Shown in pieces: positions 32,766 through 44,792 of a stretch of DNA of 64,000 bases. Made by a program: the position numbers and the translations under genes. The notes beneath the pieces are model-generated. The model was given only the letters and a program-made list of their open reading frames with translations, was not told the origin of the DNA and searched no databases. The DNA is taken from the NCBI GenBank assembly GCA_003439945.1, contig QVRM01005425.1, positions 360,051 through 424,050 on the forward strand, read 5' to 3'. The DNA is from Dermanyssus gallinae (taxonomy: Eukaryota > Arthropoda > Arachnida > Mesostigmata > Dermanyssidae). Position 1 is the stretch's first letter. The number at the start of each line of letters is the position of its first letter.

Positions 32766-34404
32766 CATCAATGTTGCCATAGAAACGAAAAGTACGAACG
32801 CGTAACAAAGCCATCGCCAAAATTAATTCCGCCTCGAGAACTATAATACTAGCATTACTACATCTTCTTCTACAACGACTACTGCTTATGCTATTGTTGC
32901 TGCTACGACTTGCTTGCCTCGATGGTGGCGCCATCTATTGGCAAGTGAACGCCGCACGCACAGATTTCTCCAGTACGGTTTATGATATTGCCGTGACCGC
33001 CGGTGCAACAGCAAAATACCGACACGGATGACAACAGCAACAACGGCGACAACAACAATAACAGTATCAGCAATGATACCAACAACAACAACGACGATAA
33101 CAACACCAGAGCGTTTGCTGCCGCTGCTGTTACGCCCCGGTGCATGTTACAAACGTCCTGTTTTGACCACTAACCAACCACCAACAAGTTTGTCTGCCAG
33201 TCAATCAGCCAGCCATGCCACTGCCAACAAGGTGCCGGTTCGGGGGCGGCTCCCCATGCATAGGGCATGGGGAGTAGCACGAACCATTAGTAACTGTATA
33301 ATAAGACAGACAGAGCACAACGCAGGTGGAGGTAGACAAGTCGGCTATCATCATCATCATCATCATTATCATCATCGTCACATCTGTTCATCAATCTGTC
33401 TATCCACCTAGTTATCAGCTCATTTAGCTATCCATTGAAATGGTAATTAATGTGGCGGGAGTGTCCTGTCCCTGTTCCCTGCTCGTTCCTACATAGCCCG
33501 CTCGGTCTCGCCGCCTGATGAACGACACGGTAACGTTAGTCTGCTGCTGAAGCAGCAACGACAGCGAAAGCAATCACGGCATTAGACGGAACAGCAGCAG
33601 CAACAACAGCAATAACAACAACAAAAACAACATAAGGATAGTTCGTTTTCGCTTGCACGACGCTTGTTCAGCTCATTGAGTTGACACATGCAAGACGTCC
33701 ACTTACCCTATGACTACCACGACTACCCCACAACCACCCACACCCCCAAGGACCCCCTGCTTCCCCAAGGACCCCCCCCCCCCTTTACCGATATAGGCAT
33801 GCGAAGACCAACCGACAGACAGACACATAGGCACGCGACCGGCGGTGGCCATCAACTGCAGACCGAGCTCGTGCAGCAGACCATACAGAGGGGTAGTTAG
33901 TTAGTTAGTAGCCGATTAGTTCAGTTCAGGTTAGTTAGGTAAAAAGCCCCCCAGACGGATGCCCAGACCGACAGGCCGTCCACCATACGATCAGACCGAT
34001 AAACCGACAGAGAGAGAGAGATGATTGAATGGAGAAGTTGATGATGGATCAATCAGTGGTTAGCTGGATAGATGGATGGATGAATGGATGCCTAGATTGC
34101 TAGCCTGTAGGCTCCTTGATCACGCTTGGCTTCTTAGAGCGGACGGAGGGACGGACGAACGGACGGACGAAGCGAAGCCCACCGGACCGATCACTGAACT
34201 GCCTGAACAAACACACGCCCGCCCGCTTGTTTGCCTGCTTTCTTTTGTGGACCGTAATCTTGGCGATGTCATTTAGTGTACGCGTACATCTGCTCTTGAC
34301 GACTCATTTGCAACAGAAGTGGCGGTAGTATCAATCAAGGATTTCTTTTTAATCGAATAAAGTTATATTTAGTTAATAATTAGTACTTATAAATAATAAA
34401 AATA
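32766..34404. other. Spacer with further CAA/CAG and C-rich repeats
   Basis: CAA tracts at about 33025-33110 and 33540-33635, a (CAT)n run at 33349-33380, a C12 run near 33773 and a (TTAG)n run at 33895-33915. No exon is supported. Confidence 0.45.
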
Positions 34405-34720
34405 AGAGAGAACAACAGCAAAGACGACATCAACAACAACAACAACAGCGACAACTGCAACAATAGCAAACAATAAAGAGCAACAACGATAAAGGGCAAT
34501 AACGACAATGACAACGACGACGACGACGACAACAACAACAACAACAATGACACTGACAGCAACAACAACAACAACAACAACAATAGTAACAACGCTAAAG
34601 GGCAATAACAACAACGACAATGACAACAACAAACAATAAAGAGCATTAACAATAACAATGACAACGGCAACAACAACAAAAACAACAACAACAACAACAA
34701 TAATAACAAAAATAATCAAG
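34405..34720 (+). repeat. (CAA)n-dominated array
   Basis: About 300 bp of CAA with AATAAAG and GACAATGACAACG interruptions. Two subsegments (34465-34510 and 34590-34650) repeat the pattern CTAAAGGGCAATAACAACAACGACAATGACA in variant form. Confidence 0.9.
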
Positions 34721-35147
34721 AGCAACAGCTGTTGCATCTGCTTTTGTCTGCCTCTGGTACAGGCGGTGGCTCCACGAGCCTCCATGAAGAGCTCCACGAA
34801 TTGCATCAGCCCCCAAGATGACACTTATTGCGCACTGTTGGTTCCCCTCCACCAACGAGTGAACGAGCGAGCAAGCGAGTGGCAAGAACTTGGGCCACCT
34901 GCGGCTGACGTTGCAACTCTGCTCCACTCTCCCCTTCGTCGTCGCCATCGCCACGGCTGCTGTCGTTAGCGTTTCTTCTTCTTCTTCTTGTTTTTGTTCT
35001 TGTTCTTTTCCGTTTCCCTCTTTCCTCTTCCTTTCCTCTTCCCATTCTTTCCCGTCTGAAAGCCCTGTAGCGATCGTTAGCAGCCGCCCGCCATGCAACA
35101 ACAGCAACAGCAGCAGCGGCGGCCGTGGCAATTGTAGTAGTAGTAGC

Positions 35148-35361
35148 AGTAGTAGCATTAGTAAAGTTTTCGGGCTGACCCTCAGCCAAGATTTAACGTC
35201 CACGGAACTGTTTTTCACATTGCTTCATAGACGGACGACCTCCATAAATACAAATCGGTGCAACGGTGGGTCTCGAACCCGCGCACCTATGTGTCTCCTC
35301 CGGTCGCGAGGCGGAGACCTAATCCACCACGCCACCGGGCTCGACAGTAGTAGCATTAGTA
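35148..35361 (-). mobile_element. tRNA-derived SINE with 16-bp target duplication
   Basis: Body 35164-35345, flanked by AGTAGTAGCATTAGTA at 35148-35163 and 35346-35361. On the minus strand it starts GTCGAGCCCGGTGGCGTG, has B box GGGTTCGAGACCC, and ends TGGCTGAGGGTCAGCCCGAA followed by AACTT. The sequence GGCTGAGGGTCAGCC is a perfect 6-bp stem with a GGG loop. It is the best full-length example in the window. Confidence 0.93.
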
Positions 35362-35564
35362 GTCAAGCGTCGAGCCCGGTGGCGTGGTGCATTCCGCCTG
35401 CGCCTCGCGACCGGAGGAGACATATAGGTGCGCGGGTTCGAGCTCTACCGTTGCACATTTGTATTTACGGGGGTCCGTCTGTGAAGCAATGCGCAAAGCA
35501 GTCCCATGGACGTTAAATCTTGGCTGAGAGTCAGCCCCGAAAGGATTTTTATCAGTAGTCAAGC
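35358..35564 (+). mobile_element. tRNA-derived SINE, inverted partner
   Basis: Body 35369-35553, flanked by AGTAGTCAAGC at 35358-35368 and 35554-35564. It overlaps the target duplication of its neighbour, so one SINE inserted beside the other. The two are head to head, with heads about 23 bp apart. The 3' hairpin reads GGCTGAGAGTCAGCC. Confidence 0.92.
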
Positions 35565-35639
35565 CGGTCAGTCAGTAAAAGGGGGTTTTCAGCAGTGAAA
35601 GCAACCTGCACAGACAGTAGCCCGGTGAAGCGGTCGGAG

Positions 35640-36165
35640 TTGTTGTTGTTGCTGATGCTGATCTAGTCCGTATTATGATGATGATTCTGATGACGATGGT
35701 GGTGGTAATAGTGGCGATTGATTAGTTGATGATCATTGTTGTCGTTGTCGTCGCCGTTGTTGTTGTTGTTGTTGTTGTTGTTGCTGCTGCTATTATTGTT
35801 ATTGCTATTCTTATGTTTATCTTGTTGTTGTCGGTGCTGTTGTTGCTGTTGTCGCATTTGGTGTTCAAGTTGTTGTCTTTGTTGTTCACGTTGTTGTCGT
35901 CTTCGTTGTTTATGCTGTTGTCATTGTCCTTGTTGTTCACGTTGTTGTCGTCTTCGTTGTTTATGCTGTTGTTATTGTCTTAGTTGTTCACGTTGTTGTT
36001 GTTGTTGTTGCTATTGTTGATATGTTTGCGACTGTTGTTGTCGCCGTCGTTCGTGTCACGGTGGTTATCGTCAATGTCTATTGTTATCACTGCTTATTTC
36101 TGCTCCTGTTGTTGTTGCTGTTGTTGTGATTGTTGCTGATGCAGATGTTAGCTGCGTTGTTTTCA
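35640..36165. repeat. GTT/GTC trinucleotide array with 51-bp minisatellite
   Basis: The array is the strand-complement of the 34.4-34.7 kb CAA array. Inside it a 51-bp unit (GTTGTTCACGTTGTTGTCGT, then CTTCGTTGTTTATGCTGTTG) repeats at 35881, 35932 and 35983. Confidence 0.9.
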
Positions 36166-39100
36166 GCGTGTTGTCTTGTTGTTGTCGTTGTTGTTTTTGG
36201 TTGTGCTGCTGACGCTGTTGCTAGCGCTGCTGCTGCTGCCACCGCCGCTGCCGCCGCCGTTTTTGCGTCGACAGAGGCGAGAGTGAATGCGGTAAGCGAG
36301 GGACGACGAACACTGTGTGGCTACTGGTTTACCACCACTTCTGCTACCACCACCAGTGCTGTTGCTGGCGCCACCAGCTGAACGTCCAGTGTCGTCATGG
36401 AGCTGTGGTCGCGTCGCTGTTGTTAACGTTGTTCGTCGCTGTTGTGGATATCCCTGTCGACTTCTGCTGTGCGACACTGCTTCTTTCCTTGTTGCTTGCT
36501 TGCTGGCTTCCTTCCTTCCTTCCTCTGCTGTGTCAGTCGACAAGGTGGCTCGACAGTGCTTGTGGTCGTTGTTTCGTGACAACGCGAGATTAGAGAGAAA
36601 CCGAGAGCGAGCGAGAGAGAGAGAGAGAGAGAGACATACAGAGAGGCGAAACGAGTGTAACAGAAAGACAGAGGAAAGGAAGCAGCAGATCTAAATAGAA
36701 GAAGGAGGTGGTGGAGAAATCCAGAGGTTGGGCATTTCAAAGGCTCCCGCTATTGAGGTCGTCGCTGAAACTGCCGCTTTCATAGACAGGCGACGGCGGT
36801 GGCGGCAACAACTGAAGAACCCTGAATCGGAGTCTCAATGGGAGGTACACGGTGCAGGTCAGCTGACATTAAGAAGACGTCCTCGCCTCCACCGGCGACA
36901 ACGGACAAGCTCTCAGCCCAGTGCGGGGGCTCCTAATTTTGTGCCGCCCTTTTCCTGTCGTCGCTTGTGTTTTAAGCAGAAACCACCCCACTTGCAAGCT
37001 TGCACCTTGACCCCTCTGCACAGTGCAGTGGATAATTTATGTACGACGTTTAGGTTAATTCCGCAGCACGGAGTATCGTCGCGATCATTGCTGGTGTTCT
37101 TTTTATCTTCTTGTTGTTCTTGACGCGATTATTATTATTATTATTGCTCGTAGTGTTCGTTCGGGGGTGCTGGCTGACCTGTCTTCGCTGTCATCACCTT
37201 GTCGTCTATGGTACTTCGTATGGTACTTTCAACACCGAAACGTGTGTTTGTGAATGTCTGCGTCCACATCTACACCCGTAGTAGTATGTGTGTGACCCCC
37301 GTGTGAAGCCCTCCCCCCCCCCTCCCATGTGAACCCCTCGTCGATGTTGATGTCTGCTGTGTGTGGTGACGCGGTGCTTCCATACGCCCCATTCAGTTAG
37401 TAGTTGTCGGTCTATCGGTTTGTCCGCCTGTCTGCCGCCTGTCTGTTGGCGAGGACTTGCCTTGCATCTATCAGGGACACATCCGGTTCTGCCCTGATCA
37501 CGCCGGACCCTGGCAGGGAAAGTAGCCACCCAAGCAGACATCATCACCATTACCACCACCACCACCACCGGATTCGGTTGTGGGGCTCGCCTACGCTAAG
37601 CAGTGCTGTCTGGCTGTCCATATATCTATCCATCCAGCTGTCTATGTGTATATATCTATCTATCTATGCATCCATCTGTGCTCGTGCGATCTTCCACATG
37701 TTTACGTGAAGTAGGACCGTGAATGAACGTGATGTGCTTGTTCTCCGTTCTTTGGATATAGGATCTTGGGAATCGCTCAGTGTGTGTATCGCCGCATTTT
37801 AGTCGTCCCAGCCGCCCCTAGGAGCAGGTCATCAAAAGCTGCATCAAAAGCTGGAGAGATCACTAGTGCTTACTCGAGCAGTGGCAGCAGCAGCAACATT
37901 TACAACAACAAGAACAACAACAACGACAACAGCAACAACAGCCACATCAACAGCAACAACAGCCACAACAGTAACACCACACAGCAAGCAACTTGTTGCT
38001 GTTGTTGTTGTTGTTGTTGTGGATTAACAGCAACAGCCTAGTATTAACAAGCTGACCGACCCCACTGCTGCTGTTGCTGCTGGTGCAGAGCAAAGCCGGA
38101 CGGGGGACCGGACGGTCCGCGTGTTTTTGTGAACTTGTTCCTGTGTGTGTGCGTTTGTATCTGTCTACGTCGGTCTCTAACTGCGGCGACTGGTGATTCA
38201 CCACAATATTGCTGGTGGTTGGTTCCTCTGCCTATGCCTAACATACCAGCAGCTTCTCGTATCGTGTACTACTGGCTGGCTGGTATCTGTTATTGTTCTG
38301 GTTGGCTGGCCGGCTGGCTCACTCCTACCCCGTATCTCGTTTTGTTGCTTCACTACTGTGGATCTCGGATCTATCTCGGATAATGCATGATTTGTGCGTC
38401 GCTGATCGTCGCTGGATGTTGTGAGAAGCTGGCGCCGTCATCATCATTATCGCCGGTCATCATCGTCATCAGCATCACACTGTCTTTGTTGTAGTTAATG
38501 TTGTTGCTGTCGTCGTCGTCGTAGTTATTGTTTGCTGTTGTTACTGCAGTAGTTGCTGTTGTTGCTCTGTTGTTGTTGCTGTGCTGGTACTACTTCTGCT
38601 ATTGTTGGTTTAGTGCCGTTGTTTCGTCAGCCGGTTTTTCTCAGTGGTGCTTTGCGTTTCTCGCCAAGTGCGACCGTTTCTTCTCGACCGACAAAGGTGC
38701 ACACAACTTTCGTAGTACGGCAGCAGTGGAAGCCAATCGCCAACATGTTTGTAAGTGTTCATCTTTCGACTTCGATGTTATGGACGTTAACAGTACATTT
38801 TCTCGTAACATTCTAGCCGACTAACGTAAGAAGAGGAGGCGAGAGCCTCTATCCGATATATGTAGCTTCGACGTGCCTTTAAGGCAGTGCGCACCACGCA
38901 GGGTGTGCGTGTGCACGGATGGCACATGCCACAAATGAGGATTCCAGCAAAGGCTGGAACCCTAACTTAAGAAGAAATTGTCGTGACGCAACTGGGTTCT
39001 ATCAGCAGCACAAATGTCGACTTCTCGACCAAAAAAGAAACTGTTTTTTTTTTTTTTTTTTAATAAAAGAGGATAATATTGCACTATCGAGTCGCTCTCT

Positions 39101-39552
39101 CTCTCTCTATGTCGAGACGTTTATACCCTCACTGTTTGCGTTTTTTTTTGTTAATTTGACTTTGAAAAGTTTTCGAACACGGTGGATGTGGCTGTTGATG
39201 TTAATGTAGTTCTAGTGCAATGGCGCAACCGATCGTTTGATAACGTCATTGTCATGATGACATCCCACATACATATATGACATGGGGTGCTTGCTTCATT
39301 TACTAAAGCGACTCGTGCACCCAAAACGCGTCCACACCGTAAGCGTAATAGAAGCTTGCTCGCAACGAGACCAGGAGCTCTGTCGCGTTTAGTGGAGCAC
39401 GCACGCTTGACCAAACACAGCTGCGATTGTGCCTCGATGAGAAGTTTCCACTCGTAGACAGTTCGAGAGAGCGAGCGGGGGGATTTGTTTGCTCCACGCG
39501 AAATGAACTAGCCACAAATAACTAGCTGCATAAGTTAAGCTACACAATATAT

Positions 39553-39590
<38 letters not shown>

Positions 39591-39942
39591 GCGTAGTGTT
39601 GTTGCAGGGGGCACGTTATTGGGGACAACACCACCCGCTGCGATAGCTGTGAAAGGTGGCCAACATACGGGTTAGACTAGAGTCAAATCGTAAGGAAATA
39701 CGTGCGGCGCGTAACTAAATACGTAAATGCGTAATGACAGACATACGTTGTCATTAACGACTGGAGGAAAAATTACATCGATTCGTCTGGCAGCAGCAGC
39801 AGCAGTAGTCATAGTAGTAGTAGTAGTAGAACTTAGCTGTAGCAGCAGCAATCACCATTGAAGTTAGCTGTAGTTAGCGGTAGTACAAGCAGCGAACTAA
39901 AACGAAAGTAATTCCGTTGTAAGTCGTTGTGGCAGTGCTGGA
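36166..39942. other. Gene-poor, repeat-rich stretch
   Basis: Contains GCC/GCT runs (36215-36260), a (GA)n run (36612-36634), ATT repeats (37128-37146), a CAA/GTT mirror pair (about 37895-38020), further GTT tracts (38490-38590), a T20 run (39043-39062) and (AT)n at 39555-39589. The open frames are low-complexity or lack motifs, so no exon is claimed. Confidence 0.45.
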
Positions 39943-40490
39943 AGTTGTTGTTGTTGTTGTTGCTGCTGCTGTTGTTATTGCTATTGTTGTTGTTGTGGCT
40001 GTAGTTACCTCGTGTTGCTGTTGTTGCTGCTGTTGTTATTGTTATTGTTGTTGTTGTGTTGTGGCTGTAGTTACATCGTGTTGATTGTAGATGCTGTCGC
40101 TGTTGACGGCTCTGTGTCGCAATGTTGGCTGCCATTGTATCAATGTTGCCTTGCTCTATTTATGATTGATACTACGATTAGCATGTATACACACTACTAG
40201 CGTCGTTTCTTATTTCTGTCACGTACGTGTTATGTTTGCCATATAAAAATAACGCCACCATCATCATTATCATCATCACCATCGGCGTCGTCGTCATCGT
40301 CGTTGTTGTTGTTGTTGTCGTCGTCGTCGTCGTCGTCGTCGTGGTGGGGGTTGTTGTTGCTGGCTGTGCTCGTTGTTGTTGTTGTCGTGATTGTTGTTGT
40401 TGTTATTGTTGCTGTTGTTGTCGTGGTTGTTGTTGTTGTTGTCGTGGTTGTTGTTGTTGTCGTGGTGTTGTTATTGTCGTGGTGGTGGTT
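39943..40490. repeat. GTT/GTC array with an internal duplication
   Basis: GTT runs at 39943-40090 contain a directly repeated segment GTTGTGGCTGTAGTTACCTC / GTTGTGGCTGTAGTTACATC, about 70 bp apart (39993 and 40060). A second GTT/GTC array fills 40275-40490. Confidence 0.85.
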
Positions 40491-40586
40491 CTAATGACGT
40501 CGACCAGCAACGCGTTGACAACACGGCGGCCACCGGCTACCGGCGGCACAATCAGCACCAGCGATACAACGTCACATAGCTCATAT

Positions 40587-40681
40587 CACCACCACCATCA
40601 TCATCATCACCACCATCATCATCATCATCATCACCACCATCGTCATCATCACCATCATCACCATCATCATCGTCGTCGTCG
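40587..40681. repeat. (CAT/CAC)n repeat
   Basis: About 95 bp of CAT and CAC triplets, followed by CGTCGTCGTC. It yields a poly-His frame that I regard as an artefact. Confidence 0.95.
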
Positions 40682-40944
40682 TGACTCGCCTCTCTGTCCT
40701 GCAGAACATCTGCACGTTTGCGCAACATATTGCAATGTGTGAGCGCTGTTACCACCGCGACTACCTCCTACCTCCTACCGCCTACCACCACCACCACCAC
40801 CACCGCCTTGCATTGCGATGTCATCAGACTTCGGACGGATCGACGGACGACAGCAGCCCGTAGCCAACAGACCAACAGAGACTCAACGACGAGTCCCGCT
40901 CGCTTGTTACCCGCTTGCTGTTGCTTTGCTAGACGTCTTCGTGT

Positions 40945-41060
40945 TGTTGCTGTTGTTGTTGTTGTTGTGATTGATGATGGTGAGGATAGTTGTGAAGGTA
41001 ATGATGGTCATGATGATGATGATGATGATGGCGATGACGACGACGACGACGATGGTGATG
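40945..41060. repeat. GTT then GAT/GAC triplet repeats
   Basis: A GTT run followed by GATGATG and GACGACG runs, the complement of the preceding CAT block. Confidence 0.9.
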
Positions 41061-41381
41061 ATTTTGTGTGAAGTCCGTTGCAACTACGACACCGCCACCT
41101 GCTTTTGCTGCTGCTGTTGCTGCAGCAGCTGCTGCTGCTGCTGGTATGGAGCTATTGGTGGCTCCGAATGGCGTCACCATCGAAGTCAGTTTGGCCAATC
41201 ACTTCGTTCAATCAGTTGGACAACCAACCACGCAGACAGACAGGCAGACAGGGAGGCAAACTGACTGACTGACTGACGAATAAATGGAGGAACACCGGAC
41301 GAGTCGGCGGCGTTCGAATGCCACGCAGGGCGGAAAACTGCAGCAGTTTTAGTAGTAGTTGTAGTAGTAGTAGTAATAACA

Positions 41382-41582
41382 GTTGAGCCCGGTGGTGTGG
41401 TAGCTTAAGTCTGCGCCTCGCAACCGGAGGAGACACTTAGGTGCGCGGGTTCAAGCCCCACCGTTGCACATTTGTATTTATGGGGGTCCGTCTATGAAGC
41501 AATGTAAACATACAGTACCGTGGACGTTAAATCTTGGCTGAGGGTCAGCCCGAAAACTTTAGTTTTTAGTACTAGTAATAAC
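41382..41582 (+). mobile_element. tRNA-derived SINE, first of a tandem pair
   Basis: Starts GTTGAGCCCGGTGGTGTG, B box GGGTTCAAGCCCC, 3' hairpin GGCTGAGGGTCAGCC, then CGAAAACTTT and a TAGTACTAGTAATAAC tail sequence (41567-41582) that recurs after the second copy. Confidence 0.9.
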
Positions 41583-41781
41583 AGTTGAGCCCGGTGGTGT
41601 GGTAGCTTAAGTCTGCGCCTCGCAACCGGTGGAGACACTTAGATGCGCGGGTTCGAGCCCCACCGTTGCGCATTTGTATTTATGGGGGTCCGTCTATGAA
41701 GCAAGGTAAAATACATTACCGTGGACGTTAAATCTTGGCTAAGGGTCAGCCCGAAAACTTTACTTTAGTACTAGTAATAAC
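41583..41781 (+). mobile_element. tRNA-derived SINE, second of a tandem pair
   Basis: Nearly identical to the preceding copy, including the diagnostic GGTAGCTTAAGTCTGCGCC head that other copies lack, and followed by the same TAGTACTAGTAATAAC (41766-41781). The shared private changes show a tandem duplication of SINE plus flank, not two independent insertions. Confidence 0.9.
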
Positions 41782-42490
41782 TGCAATAGAAAAATAAGCG
41801 AAAGACGAACTTCAAGCCAATGATTTATCATAAAGATGTTCGAATACAATTATGATCTTAATTATGGAGCGGCAACAGAATGTTCATTTGTTATCGTTGT
41901 TGCTGTTGTTGTTAATACCGCAGGCACAATCGTAACGAAATTCCCAGTTGTGCTTTCGGTGCAAGGTATCTTGTGCAATTCCCTTTAAAGGCGTAAAGTC
42001 TCTGCATTCTCTCTCTCGCTCTCTCCCTTTCTCTTTGTGTGTTTCCCCCTGTCTGACGTTTTCTATTCTTTCTTCCCTCGCCCGTTTACGTCTACATGTG
42101 AGTTTCTCTCACGAAGCGGTTATTTTTTGGTGGGGTTGATGTGAAGGTCCTTGGTACCCCAACACCTTCACCGGTGGCACGCGCTATCGTAACGGCCGTC
42201 TTGGCTGTGTGTGTATATATATATATATATGGCCGCTGAGTCATCTCACTAGATTGAGCCCTGCGGTAAATTTGGCGAAATGCTGTATGTTCAACGTATC
42301 CGCTCAACGTCATAGTTTTTTTTAATATCAGCGTTTAACAGCAGATAGATGGGATTTATTCCACTTACCATCGCTCGTTCGTTTGGGTACATCATATATT
42401 AAGCAAACGACAACGAATATAGCATAATGCTAGACTATATCAATATTCCCTAAACAAGTAGCCGACCAGATTTAATTTAAAAAATCTATA

Positions 42491-42533
<43 letters not shown>

Positions 42534-43002
42534 CATATTGTGATGATTTATTAATCATTTACAATACGTTTGCACACTCTGGAGTGGTCCCCAAAATATA
42601 TATATATATTAGTAGTCTAGTGGCACTTTTGTCATTATGCCAAGACGGCAGGCACCTCGATCGGTGGTACCCCTGATTGACTAGGTCCGGGGCGTTAACC
42701 AGTCGGTTTGGAATCGGTGGCAATCACCTATCCGTACAATTAGCCTTACGGTCCTCGAATGGACCACGACAATATGACAATATGAATTCGTTGCCACATA
42801 ATCTATAGCGTATGCCTTGCCTTCCATGATCGACTCTTCCAACGGAATGTCACTATAGGGAGGTTAGACATCTGGCCAGCTTTCAGTTTGCGAGGAAGGT
42901 GCCCGCAGCACTCATAATTCGCGCGCACACGCTGGAAAGAGGGTCATAGTTACTCCCGCAGTAGACGCAAAAGCATCATATATATATATATATATTTACA
43001 TC
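41782..43002. other. Unassigned spacer with several (AT)n tracts
   Basis: A (CT)n-rich patch lies at 42005-42040; (AT)n runs lie at 42215-42230, 42495-42530, 42596-42608 and 42978-42995. No exon is supported. Confidence 0.4.
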
Positions 43003-43163
43003 TTTTTTTTCGGGCTGACCCCCAGCCAAGATTTAACGTCCACGGGACTGCTTGCTTTTTGCATTGCTTCATGGACGGACCCCCATAAATACAAACGTGC
43101 TACGATGGGACTCGAACCCGCGCTTTTTTGGCTCCTCCGGCGAATGCACTACGCCACGGGGCT
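43003..43163 (-). mobile_element. tRNA-derived SINE between two (AT)n tracts
   Basis: Minus-strand copy with B box GGGTTCGAGTCCC and the 3' hairpin GGCTGGGGGTCAGCC. Part of the tRNA-like head between A and B boxes is deleted. The (AT)n runs at 42978-42995 and 43164-43183 sit directly on both sides, so insertion into a TA repeat is likely. Confidence 0.88.
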
Positions 43164-43183
43164 ATATATATATATATATATAT

Positions 43184-44705
43184 CGAACCCGTGGTACTAC
43201 GAGTATATGTTTTAACGTGTTTCCTTGTGGTCAGATATAGCTGCAGGCATTTCGTTCTTCGATTGTCTGCCAGGTGATACTTGGTGGGCGGCTTGTAAAG
43301 TGTCCGTGGCCTTAGGTTGTACAGGTTGTAGTAAAGCTTGATGGCAGAACACGGTTCATGGCCCTCCTATGACAACGACCTGTTATCGGTGGATAGAGAC
43401 AGAGAATTCAGAAGGCCGGCTTCTAGGCGCGTTTAGATTTTGCGACAACGGTTTGTACAGAAGATGCCAGGCCGTCTTCGGCCCAGTTCGGCGTGAAACT
43501 AGCTAGCGACCCTGCTCGGCTGCTGATGCAGATAATAATAATAATATAACCTATATTGTGTCCCTGATGCAAACAATAACACAACCTATAATGTTGGCAC
43601 CGAAAACTTGCTCGAGTGAACTGGACAATGCCTTGCCATCTATCGAGCCGTCCATTCCTTATCGTCCAGGGATATACCCCCTCCACTGCAAGAGATGATG
43701 GCTCCGCAAATTAGATACGGCCGCTGGCCATCACAATGATGATGCTTGAAAACTACGATTGCACCACCGGTGATTTGCCTTATGAATTATGCTGAAATGC
43801 GGATGCTAAGAATGCTAGGATGATGGCATTCGTGCTGCTGCTGCAGCTGCTGTTCCGTTCATGATACGAGCCCGTCCTAGACAGTGTGCTGCAAAGGGGT
43901 GATTGCGTGAATAGTGTTCCTCGAGTCATAGTTTTCTTGAGCATCACGGCGCCTTTGGAAGATCTTCGCTGTTGCTTTCTGTCTTTGTTGTTGTTGTTAT
44001 TTCATTTAATGTTTCATCTTTTCAGCAGCAATGATCTCAATATATTTTACAAAGCTGATAGCGGCAACTACAAAGTTTTGAAAGGGGTCACTATTTAATT
44101 GAGATGAAAGTTTGCTTGTCTCTTGTGTTTACCGAATGCATGTATGCCGCTCTATGTAGAGTTTCTTTAAACGTTTTTGCTCAAAGCGTTGTTATTTGCT
44201 GTACGTCCAGCGAGAGTCTTCGCAAGAAGAAACGCCCTACTCGTTGGGTCATCCGTAACTTTTGCCAGCTGTCAGTCGCTGTGACACCCTCTGTCTCCAC
44301 GACTGCCTCCTAAAGATCCCGACCTGGCCCTCCCAACGTCTCGAACGCCAGCGGCGTTCGAACACACATGTGCTCCGAAGCTGAGGGTATTTTCAGATCA
44401 TGTATTGCTTCGCTTGCATGGTTGCGTAGCCCCGATGGGTAAGACTGCGCCCGGCAATGGAGGGCAGGCGAGTGTGTGCGTGTCGGTAGCAGTGCTGTTC
44501 CGTACGAGCGGCCGTCCCTTTTCGAAGGTGTTCATTCGAGAATTTATTACGACGACTTTCTGTCTGGCGTAGAGCCGTTTAGAGTTCTGCGCCTGGTAGA
44601 CATGAATAGCCCTCTTCCCGTGCCCTCCTAAACCCGTTCCGCGTATGTGCAATAACATGCTTTAGCTGACTCTGATTGTGTTTTGCGCGCTTGTGTATGT
44701 TTCAG
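43184..44705. other. Upstream region of the RAB30 exon
   Basis: No second gene is visible. The 16 bases before 44706 (GTGTATGTTTCAG) form a plausible 3' splice site, so this region is probably the 5' untranslated exon or intron of the GTPase gene. A short repeat around AACCTATATTGTGTCCCTGA lies at 43540-43595. Confidence 0.4.
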
Positions 44706-44792
44706 ATGGAAGACTACAAGTTCCTGTTCAAGGTGGTCCTTATCGGCAACGCAGGCGTCGGTAAGACGTGTCTCGTGCGGCGATTTACACAG
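44706..44792 (+). CDS. Rab30: RAB30-like small GTPase, first coding exon
   Basis: Rab30 is a Ras-superfamily GTPase of the Golgi. The exon encodes 29 residues, MEDYKFLFKVVLIGNAGVGK then TCLVRRFTQ, almost identical to the start of animal Rab30 and containing the complete P-loop GNAGVGKT that binds nucleotide phosphates. It ends CAG|GTTCGT, a good 5' splice site, exactly at the RRFTQ|GLFPP boundary used in vertebrate RAB30. It is preceded by TTTCAG, so the start codon is the first codon of the exon. The open frame upstream (from 44676) crosses this splice site and is not the start. The next exon (switch I, IGVDFM) and the WDTAGQE block were searched for by eye to 64000 and not found, so the intron is probably at least 19 kb. 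Other Rabs differ in the MEDY and RRFTQ ends, so the assignment is firm for such a short piece. Confidence 0.88.

Noticed and set aside
40227..40742. 171-residue frame with poly-Val and poly-His
   Set aside because: It is translation of GTT/GTC and CAT/CAC microsatellites.
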